Source of the DNA: Catonia carolina
Taxonomy: Eukaryota > Arthropoda > Insecta > Hemiptera > Achilidae
Length of the DNA: 64,000 nt
Reading direction: 5' to 3'
Assembly (NCBI GenBank): GCA_035578175.1
Contig: JAQMRL010000001.1
Location: forward strand, 189,741,783 to 189,805,782
Part shown: positions 36,701 through 51,700 of the stretch, in pieces
Layout: each line of letters opens with the position of its first letter
Position numbering within the stretch: the stretch's first letter is position 1
Position numbers and translations under genes: made by a program
The notes under the pieces: model-generated
What the model was told of the DNA's origin: nothing
Databases searched by the model: none
Seen by the model: only the letters and a program-made list of their open reading frames with translations

Positions 36701-39700
36701 CGATTTAACAACGTTGATGATGTCAAGAAAAAAACGACGGATGACCTGGCAGCCATCACTGAAGAGGAGTACAAAAAATGTTTTGAACAGTGGAAGCACC
36801 GGTGGGACAAATGTATTAGTTGTAATGGAGAGTATTTTGAAGGGGATAAGGTTCTTTTGTAAAAAAATTAAAAATAAATAGTTTTAAAAAATAATTCCGG
36901 TTTCTTTTGGGTACCCCCTCGTATTGTGTACATGTAGAGCTTGCAGTAAGGCTGGCCTGTGTGGTTTCATTTTTAACATTGATGACATTCTTCTAACACT
37001 TCTATCCGAAATGCCTAACTCTGTGGTAGCACGTCTTGCTGATTTATTTGGAGAATTGACAAATGATTGTGCAACGTGGTGTAAATTTTCTTCAGTAGTA
37101 ACCGATACAGGGCGACCAGATCCGGGTAAATCATTGACTGAACCTGTGCTTTCGAAGCGTTTATTTAAATTATACATACTTTTCGTACACGGCGGCAAAA
37201 CATTAGGAAATTTTATGCAGACCTGATCACGTACTTTATCGTAATTACAATTAAATTTGCTCCACTGCTGTATAATAAATACTCTCTGTTGAAGTGACAG
37301 TTTTCTATTGATAATGAAATATGTCTTTAACTGTAACAAATGAATATATGGGGGTTGCAACTAACACGAATACACAAGTAGAACTGAAACGGCAGATGTG
37401 TAAACGTACTGGCGTTCAAGGTTACCCCCCACCACTTCAGTGAGTGAACATGTAATTTTCTAGTGACGAGTAGCGACTTATGCCGCACACGGTATACTAA
37501 ATTTGATGGGAAGCAAGTTGTAGTTTAGAAAACCTGTAAACTTTTTCACCCCACTAATTATTTTTTTACAGATGGTAATGATTGTTACTCGTGATATGAT
37601 TATAATCTGATTATAAATCAGACAAGAAAAAAATATGTTAAACATTATTACCTGCACTTTAACATCAAGACCACCCACAGCTAATCCAATTTCAACAGAT
37701 GTGAACTGTGACAACTGTTTTGTGACTGAATAAACTTGAACTCCAAGTTCTCTGGTAGGAACTAGTACAACAACACTGAAAAACAATAAAACCCAAATAG
37801 AAAATTATAAAATGTGATAATTTGCTGCAAATTAAAATAAGAATCACCCAATTCTAAATCTGATACATATACTAGCTCAAAACTAATCCTTAAAAAAATT
37901 TAACTTTCAGTTATTCTAAATACTACACTCAGTAGTCTCGTACACAAAAAATTTTTACTTTCTCTTGCCAATATAATATAGGAAGGAAAGTATTGTTTTC
38001 ATGTTGATTTTTAGAAATAGAGTTTTCACCGGTTCTACACGTTTTCACACCCCCTGAACCCAAAAAACATCTTTTTAGCGATTGGTGTGTGTGTGTATGT
38101 GAACAAAATATTTCATGAACGGAACATTGTACGAACTTGAAACTTAAGTTAGATACCACTAGAGGATCCGACATGAACATTTTTATCAAAATCGGTCAAC
38201 CAGAAGTAGTTATTCATGTAATTTTTCACTTTTTTGTGATTTTCTCAAAAACAGCTAATTTTTTTTTACATCGCCTAATTTTCTAAATTTTTTTATTTTC
38301 TACAAGATAAGGTAGGCGACATTTCTGCTGAAATTTTTGGAGAGGCTGATATCTCGTAAAAAAAATGTTTTTTTTAAGATTGGGACTTTAATATGCATTT
38401 TAGCACAAAAATGTATAATTAGAGTTGTAGAGAATTTTAAATCCTACAACTTTTATTTCGAAAATTTTTTGTATAATGCTCAGTTTAGCAGTAATTAGCA
38501 ATTTTCTGTTTTTTTCTCACAAAATCATGGAAAAAATCGATTTTTCTAAGATTTCAGTCTTAGTATACATTTTACAACAAAAGTGTATAATCAAATTAAT
38601 AGGAAATTAAAAGATTTAGAGCATTTTTCTCTGCAGAGCCTAGCTTAGGGTGAAAGTGTGATTTTCTGTATTTTTAAGCCTAACTGAGGTCGATTTTCAT
38701 TTTGCGTCTTTCACTCATGATTAAAATAAGGTCCTTTTCGAGGTTAGTTTTTTGTTTATTTTTAGTGTTTTATTACTAATGTAAGGTTATATTGGTCATT
38801 AATTGCATTGGCAAGAGAAAGTCGTGTGAGTGTTTAACACCAGATTTTTCTTTTTCTTCTTCACTTCATGGGTTAGACAGCTTGGCCTGTTCCGAAAACC
38901 ACTTCCTTCTTGGGCATCCAACAGTCCTTTACCGTTGGGTTTGTATTCGTAAGATAGACGGGCAAGCAGGAATCCCTCATCTGTTTCAAGTGGCTGCACC
39001 AGTACTTCTTGTGAAATTTCATTCTCTAATCTAAGCTACTTTACCCATTTCGTCACATATATCCACTTTCCTTAGCCTGTCCTACCTGACACAGCCCCTC
39101 ACCGCTCTCAGAAGCTTCATTTCTGCCCCCTGCAACCTATTTCATTCGCACACCTCACTTCCATTTAAGACTACATGTATCCCTTTAACCCTTTCACTGC
39201 CAAACACGAGTATACACGTAGTGAGCTTACCATGCTTACACGCCAAACACGAGTTAACTCGTTTCGAAGTTTTAAATCGTATTGCCAAACACGATTTAAC
39301 TCAATTGGCATTGAAACTATTTAATTATAAACTTGGCATTGAAAGGGTTAATGTTATGCAACTTCAAACATGTATCTTTCCTAGTCCTGTGCTTCAACTT
39401 TAATGTATTGTCCCGCAAATATTCTTAAAACTATTTAGTTTATTCCTCATGTCCTGCTTGTTTGTGAAAGACACATCACATCCCAATATTTAAAACTGAA
39501 TACCTGCTCCAAAATGTTCCCATTTATTTCTATTTTTGACCTCATTGGTAATTTTCCTATAAATATCATTACAGTAGAGCGTCAATAATTCGGACATCAA
39601 AAATCCAGAACGTCGAATCCGGATTTAATTCTGGCGAAACGCCAGAATTGAAACTACACACTACGCACTTTACTAACTATGCACGGTGAAGCATTTACGG

Positions 39701-42700
39701 CAGCAGAGACGCTGATGGCTTCGGTTGAAAAGCAGGCTGAAGGCACACCATTGCAGCTCATTCTACTAAAACGTATTAGAAACTTAGCGGCAAAAAAGAG
39801 GACCACCACTGCAGTTCAAACATCCATTAGTGATTTTTTTAAAAAGTCGAAGTAAATAATAAGTAACACTGTATACATGTTGTAATTGTCTTTTAAAGCA
39901 TTGTCTATTGCACAAATTAAATTAATTGTCTTAAATCAAAATAATAAGAGTCCTTTGAGTACAATATGGCGCCAAAGCTTATTATGTATCACTCTTTTAT
40001 ATGAACAATTACAAATTTCGTTAAATAAAAATTAGTTCTTTATACATAACAACATATTTCGTAGTTTTACTTACCCGCTTCACATTTCTGTTAAAAAATC
40101 ACGTAAAATATAGTCGAATTTAGCTACTGTACTTTTCTTACTTTGAAGACATCTACTGGCAATTTTATCGGGTGTTTCGATAATCCGGATAATTTGATAA
40201 TCTGGATGGCGTCCGGTCCCAATTAATCCGGATTATTGACGCTCTACTGTACTTTAAAGTCTTCTGAGGAGATATTTTAAAATTATAATCTGAACAAATG
40301 TTGTAAACACCCCTCTTCATAATCTTTCATCATAGCGCATAAACAATTATACATAAACACAAAAATAAAGAAAAACTTGAAGCAACACTTTACAATAATT
40401 AAAATTTATTTTATATAAAATAAGATATTTTAAAAGTGTAATAATTTTGCAATCAGTTTTTTTTAATGTAATTATAAACTATAAGCAAAGATGATAAAAA
40501 TCTGAGTAACAGCATTCTTAGAATTAAAATAGAATAAGAGGCTAAACTGAGAACAAAAAAATCTGGTGTTAACACTCACCCGACTTTCTCTTGTAATGCA
40601 AATAATGAACAATATAACCTAACAAAGTCATTTCTCTATCTTGAGGGGCAGTTCGTCAACGCACTTCCATCGTATTTACACAGTATTATATCACCACATC
40701 GTATGAAACATAAACTTAAATATCATATCCTATCGATATACGAGCAAGAACTTGAGAAAATTTTCCTAGTTTTAAAATAACAACTGTTCTCTGATTATTT
40801 TTTGCTTTCCTCATTGCAGTAGTTTTTTTGTTTGTTTCTGTGCTCATTAATTGAATTAATTCTCATAAGTAAAAATATCCACATGTATTCCCTAAAATTA
40901 TTGTAAAGTAGTTTTAGTTATTAAAAAAAGAAGTTTTTTTCTATATTAATACAATTGTACATAATCAAGGTAATGTTTAAAAATTTTATTATTATTTTTT
41001 TTTATATAAATTTAATGGTATTTATAATTTATTTTAATGCGTTTAACAAAAAATGTTTAATGTATTTCTTTTACCCTTTTTAGGTTTTATAATACCGTTT
41101 TTACTCGTGTATAGCGCGCACTCGTGTATAACGCGCACCTGTAATTAATTATAATATTTTAGGTAAAAATATTTCATACCTGAAAAGAAAAATAAGTAGA
41201 CGATTTTCACTTGAAAAAATTATTTATTGAACTATCGAAAAACGAACAATTTGAAACAACTTAGCTACATTACAGTTTAAGTATTTAATTTCAATACAAT
41301 TTTTTACTCATCATTGCGTTCCGAAGATGAGGAAAATTCTTTGTTCCTGGGTACATTTTAACTGTCACTGTTATCCCAGAGTGAGCAGTTCTCCATACCG
41401 TCTAGGTGGTTAGATATTCCACATCTCTAGAAGCTTATCCCGACTGTTTCATATTTCACTGCATTCCAGGCTTTTAGAATCCACTCCAGTGTAAGTGACA
41501 GTGGTGGTCTTTTCAGTTTTCCAGATGGTGTATGCAAGTGTTCACCATCACACATCCACTGGGTGAAAAGTTTCTTAAAACTGCCTTTGAAAGGTTTATT
41601 AACTGACACGTCTAAATGCTGAAGTACGGATGTTAATCCTCCTGGAATTACTGCCAAAACAGTTTTCACACCTTTTAGCTTTTCGTTAACCGTTTCAGTT
41701 AAATGCGCTTTGAAACTATCCAGGACTAATAATTTTTTTTGCTTTAAGAAAGCACCTGGTCTTCGATTCCAAACTGTTTCAATCCAGTCTAAAACTAACT
41801 TTTCCTCCATCCATCCTTTCTCTTGGACACGAACAATAACACCGTGCGGAAGCTTTTTTTTAGGCAGAGTTTTCCGTTTAAGAACTACATACGGAGGCAA
41901 CTTGTGTCTATTAGCGGTAATTGCAAGCATTACCGTGCAACGTTGTTTCTCGTATCCTGTTGTTCTGATCGGTACAGATTTGGCTCCCTTGTGTTCAACT
42001 GTAGTAGCCATCGGCGTATCCCAAAATACAGGGCACTGGTCAGCGTTTCCAATTTGAGACAAATCGAAATTATCCTTACCCCTCACTTTTAAGATAAATC
42101 GATGAAACTCGATGATTTTATTTTCATATTCTTCAAGTAAACATTGGGCTAAAGTAGTTCGTCTTCGAATCGAAAGACCGTGTCTGCGAAGAAACCTAAC
42201 ACACCAACCACGGCTTGCAACAAATTTTGTATTTTCGATGTTAACACGTTCAGCAATTCGCCTTTCTTGAATTTGTATCATTTCTGTATTCACAGAAGAA
42301 GCTCCTCTTCTTTTTTCTTGTATATACTCGACTAGCTGGATTTCTACGTCTGGATGCACAGCTTTCTTACCACGAAAAGACCGCCGATCACGAGTTGTAA
42401 CACTTTTGCTTTTTGTTTTTCCACTCCCGGACATTTGTTTCTGGTACATAAAATTTACGGGATGCGGCCCCATTGCCATTTTCTTCTGTGTGTTTTATTA
42501 CCATCAGTTTAAATTTTGCCGTATAGGAAGAACGGGATGTCTTTTCACACATTTTAAATAAAAACGAAATACTGAAATCGGTAAAAAGCTACGTTGGTAC
42601 TGGATCAAGCCGACTAGCAATTACGAACTAAACCCAAGTAAGGTAGTGAACCGCAGCAACACCCGAATGAATGGGGATTTCCAGGAACGACTATATATAT

Positions 42701-45700
42701 AGTAGGTATTTATGAATTTTTTCTGGCAAAAATGAATCAGCAGGAAACGAAAAGGCAGATAATGATGCCAAACGTGCCATAAAAAACATACCATATTACT
42801 GTTTTTGCCATTATCTTAAAAGTAAAATTTTTATTTTAGATGATAAAGAAAAAACGACTATCTATATATTTATTTTTAAAATGAAAAGAATTGTCTGTAT
42901 TTTTTAATTTAAGCGGTTTTTGTTTTAATAAGGCGTATTCGTGTATAACGCGCACCCACATTTTTGGGGAGAAATTCTTGGAAAAAAGTGCGCGTTATAC
43001 ACGCGAATATATGGTAGTATTTTTTATGGTAGTTATTAGTATGTAACTTTTTTTTGTTTACTCCTATGGGCGGACAGAACTCTTCGTGAAGAAAAGTTTT
43101 TGCATATAATGAATTAATACAATAATTTCACTAACCTTCTTTTTAAACTGCGTCACCTTTATTTTAATTTTTACTTACACGTGTTTCGGTGGATCCACCA
43201 TCATCAGAGTAAATAACATATAATTGAAACTAAAAACACTATTTATTAAAAATCTATAGAAGATGATACATCTTCAGTCACTTGTATAAAACTGATTTAA
43301 AATTAATTTATTTAAATTTATCCCTTCTCATATTTACTGTAGATAGCAGCAGCAGTCAATATCACTTCATCATTCCTAAATTTCACCTGTTCATTCAAAA
43401 TGTCCTGCTTTTGCTCTTTTAAATATTTATAAATGTGGAACATCTCATATTTTTCAATTTTATTTTTATTTTCTATATTACATTGTTCTATTATATTGAA
43501 ATGTTCATCTATTTTACCAAATTTATGTTTTTCTTCTTTTATATGATTGGTATAGTTAGATATAATGTAGTCACATTTCAGTGCTTTTTTATGTTCATTA
43601 TACCTCACTTGAAAATTACGACTAGTCATACCAATGTAAAATTTTTTACAATCCTCATTACCACACTCTATTTTATACACACCCTTTTTATTGCTTAGTG
43701 TTTCATTTATATTATTTTTAATTATATTTGTGGACAGTAGTTTTTTATTATTACATGTGTATGCGATTTTATAAAATTTATTTAATGTTCTGTATAATTT
43801 ATTGTTAATAGTTTTATTGTATTTTAATGCAATAAATGGTTTATGTTTTATTTTATTATCTAATATAAGGGTGGTTCTCAAGTTATTTTTAAATTGTAGT
43901 TTGTTTTTAATTTTATTTATTACTTTATTTATTTCTTTTTCATGATACCCATTCTTTTGTGCTATGAATTTTATTGTTCTTAATTCATTTTTTAGCAGTT
44001 TTTTATCTTTTATATAACCATATGCTCTGTGAATCATACTATGGTAAGCTGCCATTTTATGTGAGTATGGGTGGTTAGATGACTTAAATAAGATAACAAG
44101 TTAGATAACAAATATAAATAAGTCATCTAACCACCCATACTCACATAAAATGGCAGCTTAAAGTAAAAATTAAAATAAAGGTGACACAGTTTAAAAAGAA
44201 GGTTAGTGAAATTATTGTATTAATTCATTATATGAAATAGAAATATTTAAAACTGCAGGATGCATTATAAAGATTTATTTTTGCATATAAGTATATTTAG
44301 TTAAAAATATTGTAAATAGGTTAGTATAGCAATAATTGTATTAGGCCTATGTTTAACTAAATAAAACAAATAAATAACATTAGTAATAAACAAAAAAAAA
44401 CTAACCTCAAAAAACATAACCCTATTTTAATCATGAGCGGATGATGCAAAAAGAAAATCAATTTTAGTTTGGCTTATTAATAATACGGAAAATTACTCTT
44501 TCACGCTAAACTTGACTCTGTAGAGAAAAATTCTTAAAACAAAAGTTGTAGATCTTTCAATTTTCTATAAACATAAAATAAGTAGGCGATTTACAAAAAA
44601 AATTGTAGGATTTTTGAGAAAGATGGAAAAAAGGTAAAAAATCTGGTGTGAAACACTCACACAACTTTCTCTTGCCAATGCAAATGATTAATAATAAACC
44701 TAACATTATTAATAAAATATTAGAAATAAACAAAAACTAACCTCAAAAACATAACCTTATTTTAATCACGAGTGAATGACGCAAAATGACAATCGAACTC
44801 AGTTTGGCTTAAAAATACGGAAAATCACGCTTTCATGCTAAACTAGGCTCTGTAGAGAAAAATGCTCTAAACAAAAGTTGTAGATCTTTTAATTTTCTAT
44901 AACTTTTATTATATACACTTTTGTCGTAAAATGCATACTAAGACCGAAATGTTAAAAAAATCGATTTTTCTCACGTTTTCGTGAGAAAAAAAACAGAAAA
45001 TCGCAAATTACCGCTAAACTAAGCGTTATAAAAAAAAATGTTTGAAACAGAAGTTGTAGGTTTTTAAATTCTCTACAACTTTTATTATATAAGTTTTTGC
45101 GCTGAAATTTATATTAAAGCCGTAATCTTAAAAAAACAACGTTTTTACGTGAAAACAGCCTCACCGAGAATTTCAGCAAACATGGCGCCTACCCTATCTT
45201 GTAGAGAATAAAAAATTGAGTAAAATAGGCGATTTTAAAAAAAATCGTAGGACCAGTTTTTGAGAAAATCGCAAAAAACTGAAAAATTATACGAATAAAC
45301 TACTACTTCCGGTAGACCGATTTTGATGAAAATGTTCGTGTCGCGTCCGGTAGTGGTATGTAACTTAAGTTTCAAGTTTCAAGTTCGTACGATGTTCCGT
45401 TCTTGAGATATTCTGTTCACACACACACACACAGACACACAGACACACACACACACAGACCAATCGCTAAAAACATGTTTTTTGGGTTCAGGGGGTCTGA
45501 AAACGTATAGATCCGGTGAAAACTCGATTTCGAAAAATCGACATGAAAACAATACTTTCCTTCCTATATATTCATATAGGCAAGAGAAAGTAAAAATGAA
45601 ACGAATAAACTACTAGTTGACCGTTTTGATGAAAATGTTCGTGTTAGGTCCTCTAGTGGTATCTACCTTAGGTTTCAACTTCGTACGATCTTCCGTTCTT

Positions 45701-48700
45701 GAAATATTCTGTTCACACACAGACCAATACAAAAAAACATGTTTTTTTGGGTTCAGGGGGTCTGAAAACATGTCCCACACATGCCAGTGAAAATTTGATT
45801 TCGAAAAAATCGACATGAAAACAATACTTTCCTTTCTCTATACATTCATATAGGCAAGAGAAAGTAAAAATAAATCTAAACTTGACTAAATTGTTTATTA
45901 CTATCTTGAAACATTAAGTAGTTGAAGCTGAAGATGGCGATGATTAGTAATAAAAGTAGGAAAAAATGATTAAATGAGTTGATTAACATCATAAAAGTAA
46001 GTCCAATGTTTTAAAACACTTCAGTCTGTGAGTATCTTTGCTGTTGTCGAGGAGGGTAATTGTGAAAGGATTTTAATAAACTTCTAATTTTTTTAAGGGG
46101 GTAGTCAACCCAGAAAATGAAAATCAAAACTTTAGGCTATAATTTATAATTATTTATTTTAAATGAAAGAGTAATTTACTAGTAATGATCTACCATTTGA
46201 ACCAAGCCAAAAAATTAATTACAGCCCCTAATATAAGGGCAAGGTTGGAAAAGCGGGCTTTTACGGGGAATCAAATATCTCAGGAACCAAGAAAGATATC
46301 AACATGATTCTTATGCTACAAAATATGAAAAATTGCTGTCTATCATTTGTTGTATGCGCTTGTATGTATTTTTCTTACAAGAATTTTATTAAAGAAAAAT
46401 CACATTTTCAAAAATCTTTATTTTATGCATTCACAAATTCATTTTTAAATAAATCCCTATTAAAGTTTTTACAATAATCATTCCACAGATAATCAAGCAA
46501 GAAATTATGAACATTTGAAAAAAAAACATCATCCAAATATCTCCAATACAAACCAAAATATTTAATTCCCAAGAATGCACAATCATGCAAAAACTACATT
46601 TCCGAAAAGCTTAAAGTTGAAGGAATAATTTCACTTGCCTTGCTAGTGAGCTTTATTTTAAACGGATGTTTTAATAACTTTTCGTCAACGTACAAAGTAA
46701 ACAAATGTTGTGATTCAGAAAATTTTTAACTTCAAATAAATGCAAAAAACAATCGACATTTAAAAAAATCATCTTCTTGAGTTGACTACCCCTTAAATGT
46801 TTTTCGCTAAGTTGTTTAATCTCTGCTTTTATAAAAGGCAAGTTTAGATCGTTGTGCAATATTTCATTGATTATGTACTATGGGGCTGCAGAGATTAGTC
46901 TCAGGCATTTTTACTATAAGTGCTGCAGTATTTTTATATTTGATGAACTAGCTGCACCCCATAGCTCTAACCCGTAAGTCCAAACTGGTTTGAGTATTAC
47001 ATTGTATAAGACAACTTTACTTTTAAGAGAAAGTTGAGATTTACTGCCTACGAGCCAGAACTATTGACGTAACTTCAGCCCAAGTTGTTTTATTAGAATA
47101 AGTAGCCCTACACAAATTCAGGATATTAATTACACAGTACAGTGAGAATTATTATAATAACAGTTATAGTATATTTGTTTTTGGAAGAAGCTTGTAAGGT
47201 GAGGGTGAGTAGGTAGAGTAGGGATAGTTCCAACGGGGCAAGTGTTGTCTCCTCACTTAATGATCATTCCCTCTCTTTCTAACTGTATACTACTCTGTTA
47301 CAACTACTATGCTAGACTAAAAACTAGTTAAAACCTTTATATTTTCTGTTGTCTTTTGCCTTTCTCCATCTAAATCCCATATCTTTAATAATTTTTCACA
47401 GTGACCATTTACTTCCTTTGAAATTAATTTTTCCCCGCAAAACTGGGAGTAACAAATTCAAAGTTGGCCATTCAGCGTTTGTTTTATGAAAATCATTAAT
47501 TGTTCTTCTCAAAACACACTTATCAAAATCGTCCACTTCACTCTTCCTTTTACTTCTCATTATTTTCTTATTTGGTGTTCTGATTAGCACAGCAGGGTTT
47601 TTTCTTTCAAAATTCTTTGAACTGTATTACGTGAAATCCCCATAGCTCTGGCTACACGATTTTGCACATCGGTCAGTAAAATTGGTCCGTTTTGTTCAGC
47701 TTCTTTTTTCATAAAATTGTATACACTGACTATATACTCCCTAGCCTGACCGCGTATTACCTGCATTTTCCATAAAAACAATAGGTACATAAAACAGTAG
47801 GCCTACTACCGAATGCACGAGTTGAAGACTTGTGAAGGGAATAGAACAAAAATAAAAAAATACAACATACAGTCAATGTTTTTAGGATTTATAGTACACT
47901 TAGGCTCTTAATGCTGCTCGCACTATGGAGAGACTGATCACTTCCCTTTGATGTGCTTCCCCCACCACTAAACAGAACAGCTCAGCGGCACAGAACGTTG
48001 GTGGGAGAGCTTCTAGCTAGAACAAATGACCTGTACATACATAAAGTCCAGCCTCTCTTAGTTTGCTCCTAATGTAAACAAATAATGACGTCACTGAGCA
48101 TGCGCATTATATCAAAATGTGTACACGCTGATTAAAAAGTAACAACAAAATACTTTCAAAAGTATTTAAATACAAAATACTTTTAAAAGTACTTTTCTAA
48201 ATGAAATTGTTAGGCCTACATCATATCGTGACTGATGTTTTTAGTACTTTAAGTACTTATAATTTAAAAACTAGTTAACTTAATAGGAATACGACATCCG
48301 TAAAGTCGCAGACTCTAGCGTGCACCCTGTAGTAGATGGCTTTTGTTTGTTGACAATAGGAGCAAACTAAGAACGGCTGAACTGTAGAGAATAATAAATA
48401 ACATACCGAGTTGCAGGTAAACCAGACTTTGGTTTATAGAGTAAACGTTCAAGTGTCGGTAACATATAAGCTGCAGTTTTACCAGTACCAGTTGCAGCAC
48501 AACCACAAATATCTCGCCCTTGAAGAGCGACGGATATTGTTGCAGCCTGAATTGGTGTTGGATGAATGAAACTCATGGTACTAATTGCCTAAAACATAAA
48601 TAACAGGAAAATAACAACTGGAAATTAATGAACAACAACATTATAAGGAGATTTTGATACGTTCAACTAGTCTATTAAATAATTGTGTTATTGCTACCAA

Positions 48701-51700
48701 CATTTTAGGCTAAACAATTTAAATTAAGTACTACTTACAAAAAAAATCTGGTGTGAAACACTCACACAACTTTCTCTTGCCAATGCAAATAATGGCCAAT
48801 ATAACCTAATATTTGTAATAAAACATTAGAAATAAACAAAAAACTAACCTCAATAAACATAACCTAATTTTAATCATAAGTGAAAGACGCAAAATTAAAA
48901 TTAAAGCCAGTTTGGCCAAAAAATACGGAAAATCACTTTTTCACGCTAAATTACACTGTAGAGAAAAATGCTTTAAATAAAAGTTGTAGATCTTTTAATT
49001 TCCTATAAATTTTATTATATACACTTTTGTCGTAAAATGCATACGAAGGCCAAAATCTTAAAAAAATAGATTTTTCACACGTTTTCGTGAGAAAAAAACA
49101 GAAAATTGCTAATTACCGCTAAACTAAGCGTTATACAAAAAAATTTTAGAAATAAAAGTTGTAGAATTTTAAATTCTCTACAACTTTAACTTTATACAAT
49201 TTTGCGGTAAAATGCATAATAAAGCCGCAATCTTAAAAAAACAACTTTTTTACGTAAATACAGCCTCACCAAGAATTTCAGCAAACATGGCGCCTACTCT
49301 ATCTTGTAGAGCATAAAAAATTAAATAAACCAGGCGATTTAAAAAAAAATTGTAGGACCAGTTTTTGAGAAAATTGCAAAAAGTGAAAAATTACACGAAT
49401 AAACTACTACTTCCGGTTGACCGATTTTGATGAAAATGTTCGTTTTGGGTCCGGTAGTGGTATGTAACTTAAGTTTCAAGTTTCAAGTTCGTACGATGTT
49501 CCGTTTTTGAGATATTCTGTTCACACACATACACAGACATGCAGTGCGTTAGAACACATATTTATTGCTAACACAAATTTCCCAAAATTGCAACTTTGAA
49601 TGCTTATAACTAAAACACGAAGGCATCTATTGAAAAACGGTTTGCGCCATTGGTTTTTTCTTAAAATTTCACTTCGAAATGACGTATCACACGACCAACA
49701 TCCCATTTAAAAAAATTAAGTTGAACCAATATGGCGGACAAAAATTTCAAAACAAAAAAGTTGGATTTTTAAAAATATGCAGATCCGCATAAGCTTCATT
49801 CGCCAAATACGTCCCAGTTACGCAATATAAAGCTGTCTCCATACTTAAAAATCACCCTGTATATTTCCAGTAAGTGTAAACATAATCAAGGTAATATTGC
49901 ATAAATTATATTAAAATAATACATACCTTCATTAAAGGTCGAGACAAATTCATTTCATAGAATGAAGTTTTTTCATCAAAAGGAGGCGCATCTTCAAAAA
50001 ATTCTTTTTTCTTTTCTTCATCATCGCTATCTAGCTGGCTTTCCATTTGCAGTTTCTTTAATTTCTTTAGTTTGTTTTTACTTAGCTTTTTCTCTTTAAT
50101 TCTAATGTGGTCTACAAAAAGTTAAAATTCAAAACAAGTACATTAAATTTCAGAAATAGAAATGGTAGATTATATTTAAATAGGGTGTTAAATAGCAAAG
50201 TAACAGACTGGTTTTCATTTTTGATGAAACTTCAAAATACGAAGTTATTAAAAATAGTTCTATAGACAACCCAATATAACTTAGCGACACAGCAACTGTT
50301 AAGTCAGTTTAATTTACAACCTTTATCTGCACCTGTCATCATATTTTGAAATAAATTTATAACATACCAGTACAGAGTACATTGATTAAACTATAACTGC
50401 AGAAATTAAACTAAAAAAAATCTGGTGTGAAACACTCACACAACTTTCTCTTACCAATACAAATACTAAACAATAATCCTAACATTAGTAAAACATTAGA
50501 AATAAACAAAAAACTAACATCAATAAACATAACCTAATTTTAATCATGAGTGAAAGACGCAAAATGAAAATTAACCTCAGTTTGGCTTAAAAATATGGAA
50601 AATCGCTTTTTCATGCTAAACTAGGCACTGTACAAAAAAAAAGCTCTAAATAAAAGTTGTAGATCTTTCAATTTCCTATAAATTTGATTATATACACTTT
50701 TGTTGTGAAATGCATACTAAGGCCGAAATCTTAAAAAACTAGATTTTTTACACGCTTTCATAAGAAAAAAAAATGGAAAATTGCTAATTACCGCTAAACT
50801 AAGCGTTATACAAAAAAATGTTTTAAATAAAAGTTGTAGAATTCTAAATTCTCTACAACTTTAATTATATTTATTTTTGCGGTAAAAAGCATAATAAAGG
50901 CGCAATCTTGAAAAAACAATTTTTTTACGTGAAAACAGCCTCACCAAGAATTTCAGCAAACATGGCGCCTACTTTATCTTGTAGAGCATAAAAAAGTTTG
51001 TAAATGAGGCGATTTTTTAAAAAATCATAGGACCAGTTTTTGAGAAAATCGCAAAAAAGTGAAAAATTACACAAATAAACTACTACTTCCGGTTGACCGT
51101 TTTTGATGCAAATGTTCGTGTCGGGTCCGGTAGTGGTATGTAACTTAAGTTTTAAGTTTGTACGATGTTCCGTTCTTGAGATATTCTGTTCACACACAGA
51201 CCCAATCGCTAAAAACATGTTTTTTTGGGTTCAGGGGGTCTGAAAACGTGTAGATCCGGTGAAAACTCGATTTTGAAAAATCGACATGAAAACAATACTT
51301 TTCTTCCTATATATTCATACAGGCAAAAGAAAGTAATAAAACCTGATTTTATGAGACACATTCTTGAGCAGCTAAATGAACAACATAATTGAGATGAAAT
51401 AAAATTTCATACCTTTTTGTAATTCGTCCTCAGAAAGTGATTCATCACTACCATTAATATCTTTACAATCATCTTCTTCATCGTCTCTAGAATCATCACC
51501 ACTCTCATTGTCTTCCTTATCTTTAGAAGAAACAGACTTCTCTTTCTGTAAAGAAAATTTGGTAAAAAACCAATAGTTTTAAAAATGAATATCACTTAAA
51601 AATGGTAACAAATAACTCATTTTTTTATTGTAGGAATCTGGGTGATAGGCCTTTTTAATTTTCTGGTTGTTTTCCAAAACAAAAAAATCTGGTGTGAAAC

